A DNA stretch of 64,000 bases, taken from NCBI RefSeq assembly GCF_000208745.1, contig NC_030857.1, forward strand, positions 7,616,898 through 7,680,897. Reading direction: 5' to 3'. The notes under the pieces were generated by a model that saw only the letters and a list, made by a program, of their open reading frames with translations, ran no database searches and was not told where the DNA came from. Made by a program: the position numbers and the translations under genes. Below, one piece after another: positions 1 to 10,871 of the stretch. Numbering within the stretch: position 1 is the stretch's first letter; each line of letters opens with the position of its first letter. Origin of the DNA: Theobroma cacao. Lineage: Eukaryota; Streptophyta; Magnoliopsida; Malvales; Malvaceae.

Positions 1-1070
1 GTTGAAGAAAATAAAACTATAAAAAATTTACTTTCTTATTGACAAATTGATCCAACTTGTCTTGACTATTTCAATTTCCATTGCAACATCAAAGTGTGCA
101 TTTTCTGTTATGAAACTCGTTAAGAACGAGTCTAGTAATAGAAGGTCAAATGATTTGTTTAGAAATTCATTGATTATTCTCATTAAAAAAAACATTTGAG
201 GCTTTGACATTGATTCAGTGATAGATACCTTCAACTCTATGAAACATTGTCGAGCTCCATTAAAGATGTCCAATCTTAGCATTTAATAATTGTAAAATGT
301 CTTTATTTTGTGCTTAACATGGAGTTGGAGTTATTTGTGTAATTTTCACATAAATATTTTCTATCTAAGTTACTTTATGTTGTTGTCAAACATTGAAGTT
401 CTAGCCTAACTGTTTTATAGACATTGTCTTCATCCCTCAAACGTGAAATCTTAGCTCAACCACTGATTATAGAGATAATCCTAATTCAAGTTTGAAAAAA
501 TTAAATTCAAAATTAATATATCTTATCCCAATTATTAGAATAATAATCTAATAAATAAATTTCTTAATTATTTAATTAAAAAATATTGGAACAATATCCA
601 ACATTAATTTCATTAAATATGCATTAATTATTTGTAAATAATTAACATAGTTACATGTCATGTGAACACAACACATCTAAATGCAACACATCTCATCTAC
701 AAGGAAATGTACCCAAGATGTACCCAAACAAATGTTTTTAATAAGTTGATTGCTATTACGAACTAAAGGTTTCGTCCACCAACCAATATCATCAACCATC
801 ATATTTTCTTCGTTCTCTTTCACCTAAAACTGTGATCTCATCGTAATAAAAAAGATCTCTTCCCTGTCCAACATTGACTCCTTTCTAGCCAACCGTATCG
901 ACCACAGGTAGCCATATACCACAAGCCATTTCTTTTTGGGAGTTATCCACCAATAGCAATTCTCCTAGAATTGAATAAAATATTCAACAAAATTAAGGGT
1001 AACCCAATTCACACCACACCATTGTAAGAATTTACACCAAATCAACCATGTGAATTTTGAATGAGATTAA
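1..1070. other. AT-rich intergenic DNA, no gene recognised
   Basis: No reading frame here has a recognisable domain, and I see no RNA gene or boundary repeat. The last bases (1066-1070, ATTAA) are the probable left target-site duplication of the large Ogre-type element that starts at 1071. Confidence 0.6.
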
Positions 1071-1815
1071 TGTCGTATCATGTGGGTTCGAAAACCCAAT
1101 TGCTCAACATGGAATGGTTAGGAGTTACCACCAATCTTTTTTGTCGAGGTGAGATTAGCCACCTATTTAATTCATTCTATTTGACAAGGTCCTAAATTGA
1201 TTTTAGGTCCATCTAAAGAAAAATAATCTAGTCTACGAGTTTTGAGTTGGGTTTGAGAGTATGGTTAGGCATGGGGAAGGTATTAGCAAGCTTGTGACAC
1301 CCCGTTCCATGAAAGGTACCATTTAATCATATGTTATCCTATTTCACCTTTAACTTTTAACTTTATTCTTATGTTTCCTTAATCATTATTCACTATTCTG
1401 TGCTTGATTTTACATGTATTGTTTTTTAAATCTTTCTTTCTAATTTATTATTATGATTATTTTATTTATTTTATTATATATATATTTAAAAAAATCGAAG
1501 TTTGATTATTCGATTTTATGGATGCACATGATGCACTAATATCATGATTTATCAATTTTAAATAACGAAAAACAAAAATCATGTATCAAAAAAAATCATT
1601 CATAGACCATCCCAACACTTTGATGAAGTGTAGAATAATTCCTCACCTAGGAATATCCTCAAAAGAACTCATCTTTACAAGTTTTTCAAGAAAATCCCAT
1701 CATCGGGGTTTCGACCCATTAGCAAAATAAGCATGTTGTATGCCATGTCAAGATAAAATCATGAATGGTGCCAAATGAATGTGTTTAAGATAATTTCTTT
1801 GATTCTAATTTTTAT
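1071..1815 (-). repeat. 3' LTR of the Ogre-type element, U3 part missing
   Basis: This stretch aligns over its length with 15043-15735, the matching part of the 5' LTR, including shared sequence around the AAGGTATTAGCA motif and the CCCATCATCGGGGT dyad. Homology stops near 1815, where a 60-bp tandem array starts, while the 5' LTR continues for about 2 kb more of its own sequence. The 3' LTR has therefore lost U3 and its polypurine tract, by deletion or unequal recombination. Confidence 0.8.
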
Positions 1816-1819
1816 GTCA

Positions 1820-2200
1820 AAATAGGCTCGATTTAATATTCCTAGACTTAATCTAGGTTCAACTTATCTCACAATAAGTTCAGTTTGAATTTTTTTTAGC
1901 TCCTAAACTTAATTTAGGCTTAACTTATCTAAAAAAAAGTTCAATTTTGAAATTTTGAAATTCCTAAACTTAATCTAGGTTTGATCTATCTCATAATAGG
2001 TTTTATTTGAAATTTTTGAACTCCTAAACTTAATTTTAGGTCTACATATCTCTAAGCAAGTTTGATTTTGAAATTTTGTAATTCTTAGACTTAACCTAGG
2101 CTTGATCTATCTCAAAACAGGTTTGATTTTGAAACCTTCTAAACGTAATCAAGGCTTGGCTCATTTCGTAAAGAGCTTGATTTTTTTTTGAAAACTCCTT
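1820..2200 (-). repeat. Tandem repeat, about six units of 60-61 bp, in the element's 3' UTR
   Basis: Copies of a CCTAGACTTAATCTAGG-like core start near 1841, 1902, 1963, 2023, 2083 and 2137, so the period is 60-61 bp. Each core is a small dyad (CCTAGA...TCTAGG), followed by a CTTGATCTATCTCA-like segment and a TTTGAAATTTTTGAA-like segment. The array lies between the pol stop and the truncated 3' LTR. Tat/Ogre elements are known to carry variable tandem repeats in this position. Confidence 0.85.
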
Positions 2201-3184
2201 AGTATCAGTTAGTTTGGGCTTGGACTCTCTTCATGAGTTATTTATGAATTAAAAGACTTAAATCCTTTTTCAAGGTCTGCAACCTTAAACTTTAGGTTGG
2301 GTGAGTGTCCACTCTTAATGCTTGAAGAACATTCATTAGTTTTAACTCTTGGTTGAAAATTTTCCATTTTGATGTTTCATGAACATGTGCATGATTGGAC
2401 ATGTATGTATGATTGAATGATAGAATGTTTTCATATTTACGATTCATGGAGGTTCCTTGGCTTTCCTTACTTTTTGCTTCATCCCAAGCCTTTTGTAATG
2501 TCCTACTCGTCTTCTTCATTTGTTCATACTCTTTTTTGATGGTTTCGGTCATTTCTTGATTTTCCTTAGGTATCCCTCATTTTAACATTTGATTTTTTAT
2601 CATTTTGAGAATCATTTTTCTCTTCACTACATCATTAAGCCTTTTATTAAACAATGGATGTAGTATGTTGCTTAATTAGTTCATTTCTTTACTGGTCATC
2701 ATTTATTTTCATGACAATCATAATGCAAAATATAAGGTAAAAAAGTAAGAGTTGGAATAAAAAAAAGAATGAGAATTTCATATTAAAAAATGTAAATAAT
2801 TCAAGGAAAATGTGGTTTACAAAGCAATCATTAGATCTTCCAAACAATGAACACTTGGACTTTTTAGAGTAATCAATTTATTTTTCTAACTTCAAAAATT
2901 ATCCCTAATTGATGCCTTGAGCAAATCCGAAGGTTATAGATTACATGACTTCTCCTTGTTTTGCGAAATTGATGGACTCCATTTTCATTGCATTTCCTTT
3001 TCATATTCGATTTCAATTTGCTTTTTCATACTCTCATATTAAATTTCTCCTTTTGGTCTCAAGCCACCTTTTGCGGGATTTCAACATGAGCCACCTCTTT
3101 TGGATTCGAGTCGCCCTTTTCGAGTTTTCAACATAAATCCCTTCCTTCTTTTCTTTTTGCTTGTCTTTTTTTTTTTTAATTCTT
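2201..3184 (-). other. Rest of the Ogre-type 3' UTR
   Basis: This lies between the pol stop codon at 3185-3187 and the tandem array. A minus-strand open frame at 2292-2552 (86 codons) is hydrophilic and Lys/Glu-rich but matches no family I know. I treat it as non-coding 3' UTR. Confidence 0.5.
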
Positions 3185-4463
3185 TTAGGCATAGTACTTC
3201 ATTACTGCATCCGCATTTATCGGATTAGGCAAGTCTCCTCCACCCATGTCATTTAAAATTAAAGCTCTTCTTGAAAAAACCTTCTTTACCACATGTGAAC
3301 TTTCCCTGTTTGGCGTCCATTTTCCATGAAAGTCATTTTGGTTAAGAAGTATCCTTTTGAGGACTAATTCCCTTTTTCAAAAGTGCTTGGGATGAATTTT
3401 TTTCTCATATGCTTACATCATTCCTCGTTGGAACATTTAACCATGGCAAAGTGCCGCAAGTCTTTTTTCCTCAATCAAATTCAACTGTTCATGATGAGAG
3501 TGGATCCATTTAGCTTATTCCAATTTTATTTCCATTAACACCCTTAATGATAGGATTTCCACTTCAATGTGTAGTACTACTTCGATTCCATATACTAATG
3601 AGTATGGGTTGCCCCCGTGGAGGTACGCTCAGAAGTTCAATATTTGTGCAAAGCAAAAGGAAGTTTCTCATGTTAGTCTTTATAAACTTCAGTAATCTTT
3701 TCAATAATCCTTTTGATATTCTTATTGGTTGCCTCTACCATTCCGTTCATTTTTTGACAGTTAGTTATAGAGTTGTGATGCTTAATTTTGAATTTAGCAC
3801 AAATTTCCTTTACCATTGTACCATTCAGATTGCCTACATTGTTGGTAATGATTCTTTCTAGAAGTCCACATCGACATATTATCCTTTTCTTGATGAACTT
3901 GCATACCACTTTTTGCATTACATTGGCATAGGAAGTTGCTTCTACCCATTTTGTGAAGTAATCAATGGCCAACAATATAAACCAATGTCCATTAGAAGCT
4001 TATGGAGTGGTGAGCCTAATCATATCCATTCCCTACATCGAAAAAGGCCACAGTGTAGTGAAAACATGTAATGGAGCTGGTGTAGCGTGGATTTTAGTTG
4101 CATAAATTTAACACTTGTGTCATTTTTGAGCAAAGTTTATGCAATATGCTTCCAATGTCAACCAATAATATTCAGCTCACATAATTTGCTTAGCCAACAT
4201 ATTTCCACTGGCATGAGCTCCATAGGTTCCCTTGCAAACTTTTCCATTATTTTGTTGGCTTTGGTATCATCCACATATCTTAGAAGCATTTGGTCCGAAT
4301 TTATTTTGTAGAGTATCTCTTCACTGAGAAAGAAACCCATTGCTAATATTTTGAGAACTCGTTTGTCGCTTTTTGTTTCATTGTCAGGATATACTTGGTG
4401 CTTGATGTATTTCACGATACTATAATACCATGGTTTCCCATCAATCTCTTCTTTAAAATTCAA
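3185..4463 (-). pseudogene. Integrase region of Ogre-type pol (broken)
   Basis: Integrase inserts retrotransposon cDNA into the genome. The N-terminal part lies at 4463-4158 (segment beginning DGKPWYYSIVKYIKH) and the rve core at 3975-3673 (AIDYFTKWVEA). The frame then continues through a SLVYGIEVV-like block near 3600 to a C-terminus reading DLPNPINADAVMKYYA, with the stop at 3185-3187. This C-terminus is typical of Tat-lineage pol. Frameshifts separate the segments. The first catalytic Asp (AIDYF) and the Glu (GMVEATNKN) are present, but the second Asp of the DDE triad is Asn: the motif reads IITNN where the family has IITDN. That alone should abolish strand transfer. Confidence 0.85.
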
Positions 4464-4678
4464 GTTGTGTGCAGAGACTTCTTAGATTCCAAAATTAAAA
4501 AGACACATGTCAACCCCTTTATTTATTTTGAACATTGCTACAAGGGTGGTAAAGCGTTAGCAATCTAGGTCTCTTCTCAAGGAAAATGGTTAAAGCTAAT
4601 TTTCATGAACTGTTTGCTTAATTTTGTAACCAACTTCTGATATGGAATCAGTTTAAAGTCTTTGATTTCCCATTCTCC

Positions 4679-4969
4679 TTACTTTTGACATATCACTAAA
4701 GCAGAATCTCCATAGACTTGTACTATGTCAACCTTCATGTTGATTGCTGCTTGTAATCCCATTACACATGCCTCGTATTCTATCATGTTATTGGTACAAT
4801 TGAAATTTAATTTTGTAGTGGATGGATAATACTTCCCATCTAGGGAGATCAAGACTACCCCAATTCCATGCCCTAAAGAATTTGATGTTCTGTCGAAATA
4901 AAATTTCCAAAGGCTAGGTTTGCTAGACTCTTTATCTATAAGCAAGATGGACATCATATCTTCGTCCAA
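4679..4969 (-). pseudogene. Archaeal-type (second) RNase H domain of Ogre-type pol
   Basis: This frame encodes an RVT_3-like RNase H fold: WKFYFDRTSNSLGHGIG at its N-terminal third, then CTNNMIEYEACVMGLQAA, then VYGDSALVI. The family's first catalytic Asp (YFDG) is kept as YFDR, the Glu in EYEA and the Asp in YGDS are kept, and the Gly after the first Asp is lost. It lies between the retroviral-type RNase H (to its right) and integrase (to its left). This additional domain is diagnostic for the Tat lineage. The frame is open for only 96 codons, and flanking sequence is in other frames, so the copy is not functional. Confidence 0.85.
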
Positions 4970-5010
4970 AAAATCAAAACTTACAGGCTTATAATCCTCA
5001 GTGGCTCTAT

Positions 5011-6450
5011 CTATAAGGAAATCGGCAATGGTGCTCCCTTTAATCGATTTTTAGGACACATATACAATATCATACTTAGACAGTAGAACTTGCCATTGTG
5101 TTCTTCTTTCAGACAAAGATGGCTTTTCAACAATGTATTTGATGGGATCCAATTTTGCCACCAGCCACGTTGTATAATATAACATATATTGCCAGAGCCT
5201 ATGAGCAGTCCATGCCAGTGCACAACACATCTTTTCAAGAGTAAAGCATTTGGACTCATACTAAGTGAATTTCTTACTTAAGTAGTATATGGCATGTTCT
5301 TTCTTGCCTGTTTTATCATGTTGCCCCATACACATCCCATAGAGCTCTCATTTATTGTCAAATACAAGATGAGAGGTTTTTTAGCCATTGATGGTACAAT
5401 ACTAGAGGATTTTCAAGATTTTTTTTATTTTATCAAAGGTTGCTTAACACTCTTCATTCCACTCTCTTGGGTCATGCTTGCGAAGGAGTTTGAAAATCGA
5501 ATCACATATGGAAGTGAGTTGGGATATAAACTGAGCAATGTAATTCAATCTTCCCATGAATCCTCTCACTTCTCTTTGCATTCGAGGACGTGGTAACTCT
5601 TGAATAGCTTGTATTTTGATTGGATCCACTTTAATCCCCTTTTCACTTACAATGAATCCCAACAATTTCCCAGAAGCGGCGTCAAAGGTGCATTTTGCAG
5701 GGTTTAATTTGAGTTGGAACTTTTATAATTTCTCGAATAACTTCTTGAGATTAAAAGTATGATCTTTTTCCCTACAAGAATTTACAATCATGTCATCCAC
5801 ATATACTTATATTTGTTTATGCATCATATCATGGAATAAAGTTACCATGGCTCTTTGATAAGCGGTGCTTGCATTTTTGAATCCAAATGGCATGACTTTG
5901 TAACGGAACGTCCCCACATGGTTATGAACATTTTCTATTCCATAACTTTAGGTGCCATCTTAATCTGATTATATCTAGATAAACCATCCATGAATGAAAA
6001 TAAAGATTATCTTGCTATGTTGTCCACAAGAGTGTCAATATGCGGTAAAAGGAAAATATCCTTCAAACTTGCTCTATTAGAATCCCTATAATCTACACAC
6101 ATTCAAACCTTTCCATCCTTTTCTGGAATTGGGACTATGTTAGCCACCCACTCAGGATACTTGGTCACCTCTAGGAACCCAACATCAAAGTGTTTCTTTA
6201 CCTTTACTTGAATTTTTAGCAACATGTCTAGCTTCAACCGTCTCAACTTTTGCTTAACTGGTTTGCACTCTGGTTTCAATGGTAATATGTGAACAACAAT
6301 GTTGGTATTAAGAGTCGAGATATCCTAGAATGACCATGTAAATATATCCATATATTCACGGAGTAACTCTTTTAATTTTTGTTGTTCACCAAGTGACAAT
6401 GAAGTATCGATTTTAACTTCCTTTTTATCCTCTTCATTTCCCAAGTTAAC
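5011..6450 (-). pseudogene. Reverse transcriptase and RNase H of Ogre-type pol (broken)
   Basis: Reading leftward in shifting frames there is an EEDKKEVKI-like lead-in near 6440, the RT fingers (PEWVANIVPIPEKDGKV) near 6150, a FGLKNA-like motif near 5870, and the catalytic YVDD at 5803-5792. The connection domain follows at 5665-5444 (MLGFIVSEKGIKVDP, VRGFMGRLNYIAQFI), then the RNase H tail near 5230-5080 (CALAWTAHRLWQYMLYYTTW). Order and motifs are those of Ty3/gypsy Tat-lineage pol. Several stops and frameshifts are present, although the YVDD residues are intact. Confidence 0.85.
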
Positions 6451-7606
6451 CATTTTTGTGGGTTCACGGTGAGGTAAAATATTTTTTTCTCTTGTTCCAA
6501 CAATCTCGACAAATTAGGGGATAAGTCATAATCATCCAACTCCTCTTCATTTTTCAGTTCATCAATGCTAGAAATTTTCTCAAAATCAAAATTCAGATTG
6601 CTCTCTAGATTATCTGTGTTCATTATTTATAGACTTACAAATAGACGAAATTAGATATATATATATATACAAGTAAACATTTATTGGCTAAAAGAAAAAA
6701 CTGAGATAGTATGTGCAAGAAAAGGTGATAGATAATAAATGAGAAGAACACGTCATGTTTATCATTTGTTTGAATGATTAAAGTAACATAAAGCCTATAT
6801 TAAGTAGGAAACTACTTCTAATGCCCTTGGGTATAGGCATTTAGGTAAGATTGTTTATTACATTTTTCAAGACTTAAAGATGATAGGTAATTTGGTGATT
6901 GTCTAGTTGGTTAGCTTTTCTCCTAGCAATATCGGATAAACCCAAGGAAATTTCTCTTTAAGATCATCATCCTTGATCATATGAATTGATAGCTCCTTAA
7001 ATGCCTCCTCTAGAGTCCTAATAACCTCATTTGGTGCTTCAAGATGAATGTATCTTACAGAGAGGAAGGACTCATACAAGTATGGGATTGTCTTTATATT
7101 AATCTCTTTTTTTTTCCATTCCAATTGAGCCATCTTCTTCATTTTCTTCTGTGCTGCTAGCTTTCTTCTTTCTCCTTTAGTAGGCTTATACCCTAAACGA
7201 AACTTTCCTCATTCTTGACTAAAGTTAACAGTCTCCTCATTCCTTACAAATTCTTTCCTAACCCAAACCCAACATGACACCCTTTTCCCTCTGTTTGCTT
7301 GATCTCCATGTTAGTTGCCTTTGACAAGCGCAAAGTTGGTATTACTACTCTCTCTCCTAAGTAGGTAGCATTAACAGACTCAAAAGATTTGAAAGGACAC
7401 TCGAGAACTTATTCTGCTATCTCTATATAAGGAGCAGATGGGGATTGAATAGCTAATATGTCCTTCTTCGCAAAAATGCTAACTAATTGTCCTTTAGTTA
7501 TGAATTTAACTTTCTGATAAAGGGAAAATGGTATAGCTCCTGCCATATGGATCCACTAGCGATATAGTAAGCAATTGGAGGATGGGGCAATGTCCATGAC
7601 TTGGAA
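6451..7606 (-). other. Linker between protease and reverse transcriptase of the Ogre-type element
   Basis: A minus-strand open frame at 6903-7142 (79 codons, acidic/amphipathic) and another at 6372-6623 cover the stretch between protease and RT. Their sequence fits the poorly conserved linker of Tat elements. In Ogre elements this region is known to contain an intron, but I could not define splice sites here. A short (TA)n run lies near 6655-6670. Confidence 0.45.
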
Positions 7607-8050
7607 TTAAACATCAAATATGCAAGGGCTAATTTTTATTAGTATTTCAATACCACCTACTACTTCCCATCTAGTCCCATCAAAAGCTTTTATGATCATG
7701 TGACTGGCCCTCATATAAGGCATATTAATTGAAAACCTAGTTAAGGTATAACGAGGCAAGACATTTAGAGTGGAACCATTGTCAATTAACACTTTAGGTA
7801 AGGCATGGTCCTTGCGTTTGATGTTTATGTGAAGAGCTTTGTTAATCCCTTGTCCACTTGATGAAATTTCTTTATCGCTAAAAGCAATTAAGTTATCCAC
7901 AATGACATTCCCCACAATATGATCTACCTTTTCAACTGATATATCATGATCCATATAAGCTAGATTTAAGACTTTGAAAAATGCATTCTTATGTGACACT
8001 GAATTTAGAAACAACGATAGCATTGAGATGCATGCAAGCATCTTGGTCAA
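7607..8050 (-). pseudogene. Retropepsin (protease) region of Ogre-type polyprotein
   Basis: A 147-codon frame contains LPKVLIDNGSTLNVLPRYTL, an aspartic-protease active-site loop of the D-N-G-S form used by this lineage. It is followed by the expected MIIKAFDGTRWEVVGGIEI strand and flap region. The protein would cleave Gag-Pol as a dimer. Upstream (to the right) it should join gag and downstream the RT linker, but both joins are broken by stops. Confidence 0.8.
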
Positions 8051-8289
8051 TTATTCCACTACACTGCAGTTGTTATGCTTGATGAATTTGAGTAACTCGC
8101 CTGTCTCTTTTTCTATGACAAGCTTTTTGATCTTATCGTCTTGAGCAATTGTGAGTGCACTAGTTTGGTTCTTAGGAAAGGCTTTTGCCACTTTTTAACC
8201 CTCTTCTTCTTGTTTATCCTTTCTTTTTTAGGTTTTTCCACCATTTCAAGAGAATAACATTGCCCACTTCAAGCTATGCCTCATACACC

Positions 8290-10608
8290 AGTCAAATATG
8301 CAGAAAATGCCTAGGCAATAGGGAAGTTGTGCTAAGAATATTACATTCATAATTCCATGGGACGGCTTCATCACTTTTGTATGGGAATGGAATAGGAATT
8401 TCAATAGTGATTTCAGTTCCAATAATTCCATGGAGCTTATTGATCATTGGACTCTTTTTTTCTTCATAAAAGATAGTAAGAGGTTTGAGTTTACTTATGC
8501 TAGACGAGCTTGCCACCTCTTCAATTGGGGGATCTTCATTTATAGCTTTAACTAAATCCTCTTCACCTTCTACATAAAATTTGATCATTGATAAATCCAT
8601 CAACTTCTACAATTTGTGACGAAAATGATCACAACTTTGAATAGAATGTCCAGTGGCACCTATATGAAATTTATAAGAAAGGTTGTGATTGTGCCCATTA
8701 TTGGGTTTGTCGATTCTGAAATAATGGCATTAACTTTGAGTAAAGCATCAAACACTTTATTCATTGGTGTTTGGATCTTGTCAATGCTTCATTTCACCTT
8801 ATGGGTCATTCCATCATGCACAACATTTACTGTCGGCCTTGCATGATAAGGCAAAAGGTTCCCAACAACATTCAAACCTTCATTCTTAGCAAAATTTATG
8901 AAGTTTGCCTTGATAAGTGCTTGGACCTTATGTTTCAACATGGTACAATTCTTTGTGGAGTGTCCTTAAACTCCAAAGTGGTAATCACAATGCGCATTTG
9001 GGTCATACCATTTTAGAAAAAGAGGTAGAGTGGTTCCAAAGGTGTTCAAGCAAAGAGTCAATTTTCTATAAGTTGAGACAATAATGTGGCATAGGAAACT
9101 AGAATGGGATCAAACTTGGGTTGGGTTTCTCTTGGGTAGTTTTGGATCCCCTCTGACCGTTACCAAAGTTGTTGGTCAAGGTTGCAAGTATTGGTGCTGG
9201 AGTTTGTGGGAGAACATTAGTCTAAAATGTTGGTTGTGGGGCAAGTTGGTAGACATATGGATTTTCAGCGATGTTACCTATATTCAGATAAAATGACTGA
9301 TTTGGAGGATATAGGTGATATGGGCTGAAGCTATGGGCTTGTTGCCTATCATAGGCGACTAATTGCACGTCCCCTTCATTTTTCTTGGACATATTCCCTT
9401 TTTTTGAGCCAATAGCTTCATTCTCTTCAATTTCACCATTTGTTATAACTCATTCTATTATCTCTCTAGATAAGACCAAATTCGTAAAGTTTTTCATGGC
9501 GTTGCCAATCAATCGCTCATAGAATGGAGCTCAAAGTGTGTTAATGAATAACACCATCATTTCTTTTTCAGTGAAAGGTGGTTGAACTTGCGTTGTCGTA
9601 TTTCTCCATCTTTAGACATATTCTTTGAAGCTCTCACTTTACTTTTTCTCCATGTTCTGTAATGACAATCAGGCAACGCTAATTCAACCATATGTTTATG
9701 TCTTGCTATAAAAGCTATTGTTAAGTCTTTCTAAGTCATAACACAACTCTGATCTAGTTGTACGTACCATCGGGTAGTTGACCTAGTAAGACTATCTTGA
9801 AATAAATGGATCAGTAGCTTGTCATCATGAGATTATTCAACTATCTTTCGACAGTACATAGCAATGTGTGACATTGGACACTTTGTTCCCTCATTTTTTT
9901 CAAATTTCTAAACCTTGAACTTAGTAGGGATCACTACATCAGGCACCAAGGATAGTTCATTTGCATCCATGGTACCGAACCTATCAGCTCCTTCAATAGC
10001 ACGAAGGCGCTCTTCCAACAAATCGTACTTCTTTTCGACTTTCTCATTTCCTTGGTCTTTAATGAACTCTTTTTTAACTTTTCTTGCTTTTTTGGGTTGT
10101 CTGAATCTGAGACGTGTATTGGTTCGGTGGGATTTGTTCCTAAATTCAATCTAAATTGTCTATGAATCGATTAAGGACCCATTAGAGGTGGTACATTGTA
10201 ATAAACATAGGGGAACCCACCAACGAGTGGTGTCACTTGAATGCGAACCCTTTGAAATGTTTAGGCATACGGTGGAATGAAACCTAAGGGATGAAGCGGA
10301 TCATCCCTTGGGTTGTCGGTGTCTTGTGTTTATGGGTTTTTTGGCTACTATTTTCCTTTACTTAAACTCGTCACTAATTCGATCATTTTTGCTAATTGTT
10401 GTATCATTTCTTCTTGAGCTATTTCCATCCTATCCATTCGATCTTTTTGCTCTTCTTCCATTATCCTTACTTGTCGACAGGTATTATGAATACGCTGGTC
10501 ACAAGGCTTAGGTGGTTGAGCTATTTCGAAAACATTTTTTAACCATAAACATGAATTAAATGCATTGTTTTGCATAAATGTAATGAAGAAAAGTGCAATT
10601 ATTTCCAT
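8290..10608 (-). pseudogene. gag of the Ogre-type element (broken)
   Basis: The N-terminal part (10608-10348) has a candidate coiled coil (IMEEEQKDRMDRMEIAQEEM). The capsid-like core follows in broken frames: an ALEERLRAIEGADRFGTMDA-like block near 10000, then DSLTRSTTRWYVQLD near 9790. A nucleocapsid-like motif reading CDYHFGVQGHSTKNC lies near 8960, and a C-terminal block with PLTIFYEE and PFPYKSDEAVPWNYEC is at 8603-8292. These blocks and their order match Tat-lineage Gag. There are many internal stops, so no complete Gag is encoded. Confidence 0.8.
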
Positions 10609-10871
10609 TGTCCTTGGTGGGATTTTTATAAATTTATTATTATTTAAAGATAAAAATATTTAGTGTCATGAAATAAGTACTTATGCATACACGAAATATA
10701 GGACAAATGATCATGTTCCAAGGCTTTTTGTCACATAACATCCATCAACAAAAGTATTCTATTACATCAAATGTTTGCTTCATTACAATCTTAAAGCCAT
10801 TTTTACGACATTTAGAAATATCAACCAATTTAGCTATAATGGCTATACACTTCATTGAAATACTCAATCAA

